A stretch of DNA of 64,000 nucleotides from Tessaracoccus coleopterorum (GTDB taxonomy: Bacteria; Actinomycetota; Actinomycetes; Propionibacteriales; Propionibacteriaceae), in the NCBI RefSeq assembly GCF_011174705.1, contig NZ_JAANIJ010000001.1:1922001-1986000 (forward strand), read 5' to 3'. Shown piece by piece: positions 50,177 through 60,758 of this stretch. The translations under genes were made by a program, and so were the position numbers. Each line of letters starts with the position of its first letter. Within the stretch, counting starts at the first letter, position 1. The notes under the pieces are model-generated. The model had not been told where the DNA came from. It did no database searches and saw nothing but the letters and a program-made list of their open reading frames with translations.

Positions 50177-50943
50177 ATGTCCGAGGGGAATGCGGCCTAC
50201 TTCACCGCCTTCGTCATCTTCTACCTGATCAACGCGGTGCCCTCCGCGCTGTTCGGGATCGCCCTCGCACGCAGGGCCGGACGGCCGTGGTGGCACGGCG
50301 TGCTGCCCGGCTTCTTCCTGCCATGGTTCGGCCTGCTGTTCCTCGGCAACCAGCCCGCGGGGACGCCGTACCGTACCGGGCCCGCCCGCTACGCGATGAT
50401 CATGGCCTTCGTGGCCGGCCTCATGGTGCTGATCTCCATCTTCCTGACCTGGGTGACCATCGATGGCCGGACCATCGGGCAGTCGGGCGAGTTGGAGTAC
50501 GCGCCGAACCAGGTGTTGCCGCTCGCCATCATGGTGTGGGCGCTCGCGCTCGGGCCGATCCTGGCCTCCATCGGGCTGCTGTTCGGGGCGGCTACGGCGT
50601 CGCCATCGTCACCGGCGTGCTCGTGTCCGTGTTCGGCGGCCTGCTCGCAGCCGGAACCTGGCTCTTCGGCCCGGCTGGGCTGTTCCTCGCCGAGGCAGGC
50701 AGGATGCACGACCAGGAGATTGCGGCGACCGTCGGGCCGGGTGGCTGGCTCGCGCTGGTGGCCCTCGTCACCGCTTACTGGGCGGTGCTCGTGCTGCCGT
50801 TCGGGTTGAAGGTGCGCAGGCTCCAAGACCCCAGGCCGGAGAACCTGCCGCCGATCGGGCAGCCGCCACAGCCCCAGCCGCACCCGCAGCAGCAGTGGGG
50901 TGGGGCCCCCACCGGTGGTCAGCGTCCGGGAGCGACCTGGTGA
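50177..50943 (+). CDS. Multi-spanning membrane protein with Pro/Gln tail
   Basis: About 256 residues with roughly six helices: YFTAFVIFYLINAVPSALFGIAL, GVLPGFFLPWFGLLFLG, YAMIMAFVAGLMVLISIFL, VLPLAIMVWALALGPILASIG, YGVAIVTGVLVSVFGGLLAAG and LALVALVTAYWAVLVLPFGL. The cytoplasmic tail is PPIGQPPQPQPHPQQQWGG, a low-complexity linker often used for protein contacts and similar in style to the tail of the vWA protein. One slip near 50590. GGGGAGAG precedes the ATG; the stop overlaps the GTG of the next gene. No family recognised. Confidence 0.7.
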
Positions 50944-53133
50944 GCACCGGAGCACAGCGGGCGCGGTGGCTGATCGACGCCGCCCAGGCGCGGGCGGAGA
51001 CGTGCCGTCGCAGCGTGACCTGGAGTTGTGGGCCAACCTTGACATCCGGCTGCCCGAAGTGGCCCAACACATTCTCTGGGAGCGTCGGGGCGCGCTCCTC
51101 GACGCCTTCGGGGCGCTGCTGCCCGCCCTCGACGGGCCGACTGCCGCAGCTGATCCTGCCGCCGAACCTGAACCGGAGCTCGATCTCAGCCCCGAGGCGC
51201 GCTTCAAGCGGCTCCTCGAATGGCGCGCCCAGCATCCCGACGAGGCCGTCGCGGCCGTCGCCGACCAGGATCTCGCCCGGCTCGCATCCAGCGGCGCGAC
51301 GGGTCGCTCCGAGGTGGAGGCGGCCGCCGGGCGGCTCGCGTCCAACGCCCTGGTGACCCGGTACGCGCAGGGGATCGCGGCGGCGCTCGGCGGCGAGCCC
51401 GCCCCGACCCGCGCCGCCGAACCGGCGCCCGAGCCGGAGCCGGCGCCCGCCCCATGCCACAGACCGCCACCGTGCCCGAACCGATCCTCGAGCCGGGGCC
51501 GGGCCGCTCGAGTGGGAGCGGGTGCCGCAGTTCGCCACCTTCTCCTGGGCCGACGGCCCCGCCCGCCCTACGGGCACCTGTCGGCCGACCTCGAAGACGA
51601 CGTCGTGCGGCTGGCGTGGTCGCCCGCGCCCACCGCCGCCCCCGTCACGTTGTACCGCATCATCGAGTCGGCCTCGAACTGGCCGCAGGGGCGCCGGAGC
51701 TCGGGGAGTGGTAGGGGTGACGCGGGGCACCGCGGGCACCGTCCGGCTGCACCAGTCGGGCGCCGTGACGTACCTTGCCGTGTGGGTGAACCAGGGGCAG
51801 ACGCTGCTCGAGGCCACCCATGCGCAGCCGCGCCTCGTCGGCGTCTCGCAGATCGTGTGGCCGCCGTCGAGGCTCACCGTGCAGGTGACGGCCAACCAGA
51901 CGGTGACGGCGCTGTTCACCGCGCCCGAGGGCAGCAGGGTGGAGGTGCAGCGGTTCCCCAAGGGCGCCACCATCGCCTACGACATCACCCGCGAGCTCGA
52001 CCGGGCGCACGTGACCACCACCGGCTTCCGCGACCTTGAGCCGCTGATGGGCGAGGAGATCGTCTACGCCGCGTTCTGCGTGGCCGAGCTCGCCGACGGC
52101 TCGTCGCGGGTGTCGCGCCCCGTCACAGGAGTCGTCCGGGTGACGCCCGACGTGGAGCAGGTGAAGGTGCAGGTGGTGCGATCGACCACCACACCCGGCA
52201 CCTACGACATCTCGTGGCTGCGGCCGCGGCACGGTGAGGTGCGGCTCTACGCCACGCAGGAGCGACCCGAGCAGGGCATCGAGAACGAGCCGCGCACCCT
52301 CGAGATCATCGAGGGGCAGGGGCGCCTGACGTCGGAGTTCCGCATCAACTATCCGCCCGTCGATCATGGCGGCCTGATGACGATCACCGGGTTCGCCGTC
52401 GATCCCAGCTGGGTGCGCGCGCACTTCGTGGCGGTGCACTGGGTCTCCGACGACGCCGTCTGGGTGGGGCCGATCGTCTCCATGGTGACGCCGCACGCCC
52501 CGACGCACGGGCAGGTGATCGAGCGGGTCGACTCCCAGATCGTCACGTTCGCGTGGCCCGAGGGGTCGGCGTCGTGCAGGCCTACCAGGGCCGCAGGGCC
52601 AGCCGATCGACCCGGCCGACTCCGAGCCGGTGGCGCAGCTGACGCGCGACCAGTACGTGAAGATGGGCGGGATGCGGATCACCCGCACGCTGCCGTCCAA
52701 CGGGTGCGCGCTTCATCTCTACGGCGTCGTGTACCTCGACGGACGGCCCGTCTACTCCGATCCCTGTCGATCGACTACCCGGGCATCACGCGACTCGAAT
52801 ACCAGGTGATCGGTTACGGCGCGGACGGCGGTCCGGCCGCCCGGGCGTGTGGCCGGCGATGTACCGGGTGTTCGCCAGGGTGGACGACGACCTGCACGAC
52901 ACCCCGCTCGCGGTCGTCGGCCAGATCGGGCGGCTGCCGCTCTACCCGGAGGACGGCAGGGACTTCGGGCGGCCTGTCGTTTCGCTCACGGCGGGGCAGA
53001 TGTCGCAGATCGCCGAGGTCCCGGCCGGTCCGACGCAGGCCTTCCTGAGGGTGTTCGTCAACCTTCCGCCGCCGAGTGCGGCGCCGTCGCGGTGCTCGAC
53101 CCGGCCGTCTACACGTTGGAGCTGGGGCTGTGA
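50940..53133 (+). CDS. Fibronectin-III-like beta-sandwich protein of the GTPase operon
   Basis: About 733 residues, without signal peptide or membrane helix, so probably cytoplasmic. The first ~170 residues are helical (SPEARFKRLLEWRAQHPDEAVAAVADQDLARLA) and end in a Pro/Glu/Ala linker. The rest shows repeated beta-sandwich units in Fn3 style, for example DDVVRLAWSPAPTAAPVTLYRIIES, RLTVQVTANQTVTALFTAPEGSRVEV, VKVQVVRSTTTPGTYDISWLRP and QIVTFAWPEG. Intracellular Fn3-like arrays are unusual. Slips near 51000, 51455, 51510, 51560, 51695, 52570, 52765, 52850 and 53075. GTG start overlapping the previous stop; its TGA overlaps the next ATG. Likely an adaptor. Confidence 0.62.
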
Positions 53134-54475
53134 TGGCGCAGCTCATCTACGGCAGCGCCGACCAGGTCGAGGGCCGCACCGGCGGCGGGTGGGGCGTGCT
53201 CAAGGCCACCCCGACCTGACCCCGAGGTGGGCGAAGCGCTGCTGCGGCTCACCAGCGTGTCCATGACGTCGGGGCTGCCGCAGTTCCCGTCGTCGGAGCA
53301 GCTCGCGGCCCGCCCCGTCCGCTTCCGCCTCGACCCCTCGGGAGACGCGTACGCCGCGTGCCGCAGCATCGAGGCGGGCACCGACCACACAGGCCGCCCC
53401 GGCAATGTCGTGTCGCACTGCGCGCTGATCCCCGCCGTGCCGCAGGCGCGGCCGGTCGACTGGTTCTTCGCCGACGGGTGGGTCGCTCCCTACGGCCCCC
53501 GCCAGGTGGCGACGGCGACGCCCCCGACCGCTCTCGCCCCGCCCGGAGGGTGGGAGGACACCGCCGGGTGGCTGCGCGCCGACCCGCAGCGCACCGCGCG
53601 GATCCGGTGGATCGTCGACGTCGCGTTCTCCCTGCTGCTCGACCAACAGCGGGTGCTGCTGGTGGCCCCACCAGCCAGGAGGCGGCGCGCTGGGCGTCGG
53701 TGCTGAGCTGGCTGCTGTACTCGAAGCTCGCGGGCATGGTGCGGATCAGGATCGGTGAGGATCCCTCCACCGTCACCGACGCGCTGGGCACCGTGCCGGT
53801 GCTGGCCGCCGTCACCAGCCCCCCGACCCTGCCACCCTGCGCGGGCTGCCACCGCTGGATGTGACGTGGGACCTCGATCCGGAGCGCGCCCGCACCACGG
53901 TGAGTGGGTGCTTCCCACCGGGCACCGGTTCCCGGCGTCCACCGTGACCGACCTCGCCGTCGATCTCGTCTTCGCGGATCCGGCCACCGCCGCTGCGGTG
54001 TTCGGGAAGCGCGACGAGCTGCACGAGCGTTACCTGGCCGAGCGGTACCAACTGCTCCCCGCCGACGAACTGCTGTTTCTGCAGGCGGCGTGGCTCCTGA
54101 CGCCCGGGCCCAGGAGCTGGCCCGCGAGGAACCGATCCGGGTGCTGCTCGCGGCGCTGAACCCTGACCTGCTGCGCTGGGAGGACATCGCGTCGCTGGCA
54201 CGGGAGGTGGGTCGGGGGCCCGTCGTCGACGACATCTACGGGGTGTCGAGGACGACCATGGAGAGGCGGCGCCGCAACCGAGGGCGCGGCGGCCCACCGC
54301 GCTCCAGAAGGCCCTCATCGCGGCGGCGACGCTCCAGAGGGTCGGCGTCGACGTCGAGGCGCTGGTGATGGGCGAACAGCTCCAGCTTGTGGGGCGATCG
54401 CGCGAGGTCTGCCAGGCGGCGGACGACGTGCGGGCCGTGCTCGCGGGGCAGGAAATCGTGGGAGAGGATCTCTGA
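53133..54475 (+). CDS. GTPase-associated protein 1 (GAP1)-like protein
   Basis: About 450 residues. The N-terminus, QLIYGSADQVEGRTGGGWGVLKATPDL, is the glycine-rich opening typical of the GAP1 N-terminal domain. FPSSEQLAARPVRFRL, NVVSHCALIPAVPQARPVDWFFA and a helical middle and C-terminal part (LSWLLYSKLAGMVRIRIGED, LLPADELLFLQAAWLLTPG, ALQKALIAAATLQRVGVDVEALV) fit its usual three-part layout. The family is known only from gene neighbourhoods with double-GTPases and is thought to regulate or recruit them; no biochemistry is assumed. Slips near 53212, 53670, 53822, 53890, 54110 and 54215-54300. Both ends overlap neighbours by one to three bases. Confidence 0.68.
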
Positions 54476-55491
54476 TGGCAGGAATCGTCCAGCTGGCTTC
54501 GGGCGGGAGCGCGAAGGCGCCGGCCGGGGCCGTATCGATCAGGCTCAGCGCGTCCGCCCCGCGGAACTGCTCCTCACCCGGCCCGACGGCCAGGTGGTGC
54601 AGCCCCAGTTCCGGGTGTCGGCCGACGAGGTCGTCGTGGTCACAGGCGCCGAGCTGCTGATCGGGCCCGGACCGGCACCGGGCAGCCCTTCGCGCCCGGC
54701 ACCAGGATCGGCCTGTCGTTCCGCAGCCCCGGCGGCGCGGGAGGCGAGGTGGTCCGGCCCGCCGCGGACGTGGGCGGGCACCACAACGCCGTCCTCGTGC
54801 GGCTCGGCGCCGACGGCGTGCTGACCGACGTGTTCGCCGACGGGCGACGCAGCGACGAGGGTACCTGGGCGCGGGGTTGGCTCCGGGGCGGCGCCTACGC
54901 CTACCACGTCAACCATCAGGAGCCGACCACCTCGAGCCGGTCCTGGTCGGTGGTACTGGACGCGTCGGCCTCGATCCTCGTGGAGGACCGCCGCGCCGAT
55001 GTCGGGCGTTTCATGGAGTCGGTGATCGGGATCGCCGCCACCGGGTTCGGCGCACTGCCCGGGTCGCTCCTGATCGCGACCGAGCCGGTGCGCGACGCCG
55101 TCGGGTCGCTGGATGCCGACGCCGTCGACTGGGATGGGGCGCTCGGGCACGATCCCGCACCGTGGCCCGCGTGACCCGCGCCGTCGAACGCGCCGCGGAG
55201 ACCTCTGACAGCGTCGTGCTGCTGCTCGACGGGGTGCCTGTCGACTACCGCGAGCTGACCAGGTTCGCCGCCGGGTCGGGCACGCCGATGCTGGTGGTGG
55301 CCGTCGGCCGGTCGCGGTACGGGCTGCTCGCCTCCGACCGTCCCCTGGAGTTCTGGGACGAGGAGCTCGCGGCGCTCGACGAGCTCGCCGCCCTTCCCAC
55401 CGTGCGCCTCGTCGCGACGACCGACCTGGCCGCGGCGGTGGCCCAGGCCCCGGCGCTCGCCGATGCCTTCTTCTCGGAGTACGTCGCATGA
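54475..55491 (+). CDS. Cytoplasmic vWA-domain protein of the GTPase operon
   Basis: About 340 residues, soluble. The first ~150 residues are beta-rich (RPAELLLTRPDGQVVQPQF, HHNAVLVRLGADGVLTDVFAD). Then comes a vWA-like domain: RSWSVVLDASASILVEDR contains the MIDAS motif DxSxS (DASAS), and VVLLLDGVPVDYREL and MLVVAVGRSRYG follow in strand positions expected for vWA. The third MIDAS Asp would be in LLLDGVP. Slips near 54555, 54680, 54705 and 55160. Start and stop overlap the neighbours (TGATGG and GCATGATG). vWA proteins of this kind often present client proteins to, or are switched by, an NTPase partner, here presumably the adjoining GTPase. Confidence 0.68.
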
Positions 55492-57025
55492 TGTGCCCCG
55501 CTGTTACCAGCCGATCGCCGCGAGCGGCTCGTGCCCGAGCTGCCGGTTCGATGTGCCCGTCGAGTGGCTCACATCGACGCAGCTCGCGATCGCCATCACC
55601 GGTGCCAGGACCGCGGGCAAGTCGGTGCTGATCGGCGTGATGATGGACCAGTTCGAGTACTTCCTCGGCGAGCGGCACCAGAGCTTCCTCACACCGCTCG
55701 GTGGGACGCAGGACCGGTTCGAGACGAAGTACCGGCGGCCGCTGTTTGAGCAGCGCAACCTGCTGCCGCCCACTCCTCCTGTGCGTGACGAGCGGCTCGA
55801 GCCGCTGCTCTGGAGCTTCCGGTATGGCGACCAACCGGTGTGTCTGTCGATCATCGACGCCGCGGGTGAGGACTTCGAGGCCCTGGCGCCCTCCGACGGG
55901 CAGTTCCGCTATCTCGGGTTCGCCGACCTCATCGTCGCCATGGTCGACCCGCTGAAGGTGCACGGCGTCGCCGCGGTGCTCGAAGGGGTGGTCACCGTGC
56001 CGCACGGCTCGGGCCACGACCTGGAGGTGGTGCGCGCGGTGCTCGACGCCCGCAACGCCCACCGTCAGGAGGGCGGGCCCGACCAGGTGCTCGGCATCGT
56101 GCTCAGCAAGTTCGACGTGCTCCAGCGGATGCGGGAGCTGTCGGCATCGCCGTGGCAGTCGATCTTCAACCGGCCCGGTTCAACGCTGCAGCGGGACCCC
56201 TCGATGGTGAGCCCGTTCTACAACTGGCAGGACGGTGAACTGCTGCAGCAGGAGCTCAGAGGGCTGCTCCAACTGCTGGGTGCGACGATGCTGCTGACCG
56301 CGGCGGGCGATGCGCAGATCCCCTACCGACTGTTCGCCACCTCGGCGCTCGGATCCGAACCGAACGCGTCGACGGTCGGGCGCGGCGGCATCGTCCCGTT
56401 CCGCGTGCTAGATGTGTTGCAGGCGGGTCTCGCGAAGAAGCTGGGGCGCGGTGATGGCACCGGAGAAGCTGTTGCAGGGGCGAGCGTCCCACTGGTGAAT
56501 GGTCAGCAGCAGCCGATGCAGCGGGTGCTGATCGGGGCGACCTGGACCAACATCGCCATCGACATCGACATGTGCGCGCTGATCCTGAAGGGTGACGCGT
56601 CGGGCTACTCGGTGCCGACCGAGCAGCACTTCGTCTACCGGCAGCGGCGCACCACCCCGGACCGGTGCGCGTTCCTGACCTTCGTGGCGAGCGGCCCCAA
56701 CCCGGGTGCCGACCGGGCGCAGATCCTGCTCGACTTCGGTGCCATGCCCGAGGAGGTGACCCGCGTGATCATCGCGATGACAGCCATGACGCCCGGCGCG
56801 CTCGTGGGGCAGATCGGCACCCTACGCACCCGGGTGATGGACCTTGCCACGGGAGAGACCCGGTTCATCTACCAGCACGCCAACCAGGCCCAGCTTGAGG
56901 CGGCCTGCGTCACGTTGTGGACGCTCGACCGCACGGGCAGCCGGTGGAGCGCGAAGGTGACCGGCAGCCGCTATCCGGGCGGGCCCGCCGCGCTGGTGCG
57001 CAACTACGGGGCCAAGACCGGCTGA
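55488..57025 (+). CDS. Zinc-ribbon P-loop GTPase fused to a TerD domain
   Basis: About 512 residues in three parts. (1) Residues 1-25: zinc ribbon MMCPRCYQPIAASGSCPSC (after one slip near 55498). (2) Residues ~30-320: a TRAFAC/double-GTPase-like (DO-GTPase2-like) domain with Walker A ITGARTAGKSVL, Walker B VCLSIIDAAGEDFEAL and a specificity motif VLSKFD (NKxD-like). (3) Residues ~345-512: a TerD domain with QRVLIGATWTNIAIDIDMCALIL, QHFVYRQRRTTPDRCAF, QILLDFGAMPEEVTRVIIAM and SRWSAKVTGSRYPGGPAALVRNYG. The acidic calcium-site positions are only partly kept (DIDMCALIL where canonical TerD has DLDASA). Last gene of the operon; likely its switch. Confidence 0.75.
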
Positions 57026-57063
57026 GCCCGGCGCAGGCGTGGCCCCGGCCATAGGATGAGCCC

Positions 57064-58074
57064 ATGGCTGGCGAACTTCTCCTGGTAGGCAACGACAAGG
57101 GCGGAACCCTCTCGACGCTGCGGCTCGAGGGCGAACGACTGATCGGGTGGCCGTCGCCGAGGTCGGGGTCGGTTGCAGCACCTTCGCGATCGATGCGGCC
57201 CGTGGCCTCGTCTACTGCGCGGTGAAGGAACCCACCCCGCGATCGTGACGCTCGTGCTCGACCGCGAATCGGGCGGCCTCACCGAGCTCACCCGGATGGC
57301 GGTCAGCGACACCCTCGCCTACCTCGCCCTCACCCCGCACGCCCTGCTCGGTGCGTCGTACCACGGAGGGTGGGGCGCGAGCTGGAGCGTCACCGATGGG
57401 GTGATCGGGTCGGAGGTCTCCAGGTTCCGGCACCGCAACGTGCACGCCGCGGTGCCCGACGCGCACGGCGGCAACGCCTACTTCCCCGCGCTCGGCGACG
57501 ATGTCGTTGCCCAGTTCGCGCTGGCCGTCGACGGTGAGTTGGTCGAGCTCTCGGAGCCCGCGGTGAAGGTCACGCCCGGTTCGGGTCCGCGTCACCTCGT
57601 GGTGTCGGGCAACGGACGCAACGCCTACCTCCTCAACGAGTTCACCGCCCAGGTGATGCGCTTCGACCGCAGCGAGGGCGGCCGGCTGCACCTCGCCGAG
57701 GACGTCCGCGCCTACGACACCGCATCGGGCCTGCATGACAGCGGATACGGCAAGGACCCGCGGGCCGGCCACCTGATCTGGGCCGCCGACCTCGCCTTCG
57801 CCGACGATGAGCGGTGGCTGCTCTGCAGCGAACGCTCCGAGTCGACCGTCGCTGCCGTCAGGCTGGACGCGGATGGGCGGCTGACCGAGCACGTCGTGCT
57901 CTCGAAGGTCGAGGCGCAGCCCCGCGGCATCACGGTCGCTCCCGACGGTAGGCACGTCGTCGTGGTGGGGAGTTGTCAGGCCACGCCGGGCTGTACCGCT
58001 TCGAGGACGGGACGCTCGTCGAGCTCCACCGGGTCGAGACCGGAAAGGGCCCCAACTGGGTGCGTTTCCTCTGA
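57064..58074 (+). CDS. Lactonase-family beta-propeller protein
   Basis: About 338 residues of the seven-bladed propeller family that includes 6-phosphogluconolactonase (YbhE/Pgl type) and 3-carboxymuconate cyclase-like proteins. Blade motifs are CSTFAIDAARGLVYCAVKE, FRHRNVHAAVPDAHGGNAYFPALGDD, SGPRHLVVSGNGRNAYLLNE, HLIWAADLAFADDERWLLCSER and QPRGITVAPDGRHVVVVG. Slips near 57150, 57232 and 57972. The separate 38 bases from the GTPase operon contain no clear terminator, so read-through is possible, but no functional link is evident. The final 99 bases are overlapped by the opposing HNH gene's open frame. Confidence 0.82.
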
Positions 58075-59487
58075 TTCCTCGTGCTCCAGTCGGCGGGTGC
58101 CGAAGGGTGTGACGTCGTAGCGGTAGCCGAGTGGGCTGGTCCAGGTGAGTTGGCCGGGGTTGGTTGGTCGAGGATCCACCAGCCCGCGGTTTTTGCGCGG
58201 TGGACGCGGCGTGACAGGGGTGCGAGGTTCCCGATGCCGGTCTGCCCGGGTTGTCCGGGTTGGTAGGCGGTGGTGTGGTCGAGGTCCAGGCCCTCTGAGC
58301 TCAGGATCGAGAACGGGAACGGTTCATGGGGAACGCCATGATCGTGGCCCGGCGCATCACCCTGGTCGGCGCGTAGGCGTCTGCCGGCGCCATGGTGGGT
58401 AGGTCGATCACGGGCTGAACCCTGACCTTGAGGCCGGGAATATCACCGATCAGCTCGGTCAGCAGAGCGGTGGTGATGTGCCCGGCCCGTTCGACGCGTG
58501 CGACGCCGGTGGTTTCGCCTGTCGCGTCGGTGTGGATGTGTACGGCCAGGTGGAGGGTGGGCCGGTGCCTGGTGGGTGAGGGCACAGTCCTGCCTGGGGA
58601 TCGGCTGGCTGGTCGAGGGTGATGTCGGTGGGCACCGGGGTGTCTTCGGCTGGCCGGGTGGTGCAGGGCGGTGTGTCCGTGTCCGTATTGGCGTGGTGGC
58701 AGCCGCAGTGGCAGGCGGTGGTGCCGGGTAGTTCGGGTTGTCCGGCGGCCTCGAGGAGGGCGACGGCGTAGTGGGGGTCGGTGAGGACGCCCATGGCCTT
58801 GGCTCTGCGTTGGGAATGGGTGAGGGCTGGGAACTCGGGCTCGATCAGGTCGGCGAACAGGGAGAGTCGGTCGTCGACGAGTCGGGCGTCGGTGATGTCG
58901 AGCCTGCCGGTGAGGTTCATCACGCCGTCCTGCGCGCCCCAGGCGTGGACACCGCGGTCTTGGCGGGCTCTGCGCTCCTTCTCGGCTGCCAGCTCGACGT
59001 CCGATTCGGTGATCAGCTTGTCGAGGGCGTTGAAGGCGGCCGTCCAGCCTTTACCCTTCTGCCGGGCGAGCCAGGCGGTGGTGACGGCGTCGGTGTGGAT
59101 CGGGTGGAGCCCGGTGCAGCGGGCCGCTGCCTTGAGGGCGCGGCCTGCGTCGATGTCCATCTCCTGGACGGCCTGGTAGAGGCGGGGGTGGCGGTACTTG
59201 AGGTTAAGGGCGTCTGCGAGGCGGCTTGCCGCCGCGGTGGCCGTGCAGCCGAGCAGCCCTGCTACCTCGAGGCTGAGGTATTCGGAGACGGTGGGGGTGC
59301 CGGCGGCGCCGAGGCGGATGCGGCGCTCGACGAGGGCCTCGTTGAGTTCGTCCTCGTCGAGCCGGTAGATGGTGGCCAGATCACACAGGGAATCAATGAC
59401 CTCAGCCTCGCCGCGGCGGCGAAGGCGGTCGCCGGCGAGCAGCCGGTCGCCGGCCGCCCGTCCGTCGCGTTCCGCATAGCCATCCAT
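57976..59487 (-). CDS. DUF222/HNH endonuclease-domain protein
   Basis: About 500 residues of a family common in actinobacteria, often in several copies. The N-terminal DUF222 domain is helical (VIDSLCDLATIYRLDEDELNEAL, YLSLEVAGLLGCTATAAASRLADAL). A low-complexity Thr/Pro linker follows, then a C-terminal HNH motif: EGLDLDHTTAYQPGQPG, GNLAPLSRRVHRAKT and GWWILDQP. Possibly a nicking or mobility-linked nuclease; not demonstrated. Slips near 58585, 58300 and 58165. The open frame ends at 57976, 99 bases inside the convergent lactonase gene; the true stop may be earlier if another slip lies near 58075. The start ATG at 59487 gives MDGYAERDG. Confidence 0.78.
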
Positions 59488-59563
59488 ACACCTACTATCC
59501 GGCAAGCCTCTGACAGTTCTGCACTTGTCAACAGCCCTGTGGGAAACGAGTTTCACACAGGCA

Positions 59564-59971
59564 TCAGCCGGCCGGATAGATGTTGACCATCCACTCGATG
59601 CCGTAGCGATCCATGCAGAGACCGAAGGTCGCTCCCCAGCTCTGGGGCTCCAGCGGCATGCCGATGTTGCCGCCGTCAGCGAGCTTCTCGAACCATCCAG
59701 TGAGCTGCTCGGCGTTGGTTCCGCCGAGGCAGATGTAGTTGCGGGTGCCGCCCCAGGTGGCCTCCGCGCCGGGCATCGCGTCCGACGCCATGAGCGTGAA
59801 GTCGCTTGTGACAAGGGCCGCGTGCATGACGCCGTCGGCAGGCATGTCGGTGACGCCGAAGGATGAGAAGGTGTCGACGGTGAGGTCGCCGCCGAAGATC
59901 GAGTGGTAGAACTCCATCGCCTCGCGGGTGTTGCCTGCGAAGTTGAGGTAGGGATTCATGGTGACGGGCAT
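59564..59971 (-). CDS. VOC-family (PhnB/glyoxalase-like) protein
   Basis: 135-residue intact protein of the vicinal-oxygen-chelate superfamily, PhnB-like subgroup: TMNPYLNFAGNTREAMEFYHSIFGGDL, GVMHAALVTSDFTLMASDAMPG and GATFGLCMDRYGIEWMVNI. These two beta-alpha-beta-beta-beta modules bind small molecules or metals; the PhnB-like branch has no settled activity. AGGAG lies before the ATG. It stands alone on the minus strand. Confidence 0.88.
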   Translation of the reverse strand: MPVTMNPYLNFAGNTREAMEFYHSIFGGDLTVDTFSSFGVTDMPADGVMHAALVTSDFTLMASDAMPGAEATWGGTRNYICLGGTNAEQLTGWFEKLADGGNIGMPLEPQSWGATFGLCMDRYGIEWMVNIYPAG

Positions 59972-60069
59972 GGCTGCTCCTGACGGTCGCCTGGTGGGGA
60001 CCGGGCAAGCCTAGGCACGGGACGGCCCGCACGGAACCCCGTGGGAGATATCCACGCCGCGTCCACAAG

Positions 60070-60128
60070 TTATCCACAGGGTTGTGCACACCTGGGATAA
60101 TTACACCCATGTCGTTCCCGACGTGGGT
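60070..60128. repeat. DnaA-box-like nonamer and imperfect hairpin in a 205-base gap
   Basis: TTATCCACA (60070-60078) is a perfect DnaA-box nonamer. Further right, ACCCATGTCG (60105-60114) and CGACGTGGGT (60119-60128) pair over ten bases with one G-T around TTCC. The gap separates the divergent VOC and DUF1989 genes and must contain both promoters; GATAAT at 60096-60101 may be a -10 element for the latter. Confidence 0.4.
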
Positions 60129-60176
60129 ACATCTCCGTGATACTTGAACCGACACCCATCGAGTCAGTGAGGAAGC

Positions 60177-60758
60177 ATGACTGAGGAGTTCATCGTCGAG
60201 GCACGAACCGGCAGGGCGTTCGACGTCACGAGAGGACAGGTCGTCACCGTCACCGACACCGATGGTGGACAGGTGGCCGATTTCTATGCCGAGGTACAGG
60301 GCCACCCGGGTGAGTTCATCTCCCCTGGGGTGACCATCGACTGCAACGAGTCTCTGCGGCTGCGAGTGGGCGACACGATCTACTCCAATCGCTACCGGCC
60401 TCTCCTCCGGGTGCTCTCCGACGATGTGGGTGAGCATGACCTGCTGCATCCGTGTTGCAGGCCGGAGATGTACGAGTTCTTCTACTCCAACGGTGAAGGC
60501 CATCCGAGTTGCCTCGACAACATCAACGGGCACCTGTCCCAGCCGCAGCCCAGCATCACCCCGGTGAATCTGTTCATGTTCACCGAGATCACCACGGACG
60601 GCGGCATCAAGGTCAAGGCTCCGGTCTCCCGGCCCGGTGACTCGATCGTCCTGGAGGTGCTCGAGGATCTACGCCTCGTCATCGCGGCCTGCAGCGTCTC
60701 CGAGAGCGACTGCAACAGCGGTCGCTGTACTCCCATCACGGTCACGATCGGCGGTTGA
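60177..60758 (+). CDS. DUF1989 urea carboxylase-associated family protein
   Basis: 193-residue intact protein of the DUF1989 family, whose members often sit beside urea carboxylase/allophanate hydrolase genes, though none is seen here. Landmarks are GGQVADFYAEVQG, STNRYRPLL-like SNRYRPLLRVLSD, HDLLHPCCRPEMYEFFYSNGEGHPSCLDN and SVSESDCNSGRCTPI. The conserved Cys and His residues suggest a metal site, and the family has been discussed as guanidine or amine related. Function in this organism is unknown. A hairpin terminator starts at the stop codon. Confidence 0.85.
   Translation: MTEEFIVEARTGRAFDVTRGQVVTVTDTDGGQVADFYAEVQGHPGEFISPGVTIDCNESLRLRVGDTIYSNRYRPLLRVLSDDVGEHDLLHPCCRPEMYEFFYSNGEGHPSCLDNINGHLSQPQPSITPVNLFMFTEITTDGGIKVKAPVSRPGDSIVLEVLEDLRLVIAACSVSESDCNSGRCTPITVTIGG

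Noticed and set aside
41042-57025. A prophage or conjugative element carrying the tubulin-like protein
   Set aside because: No integrase, portal, terminase, relaxase or attachment repeats are visible around it, and base composition matches the flanks. The gene set fits a chromosomal vWA/GTPase system better.
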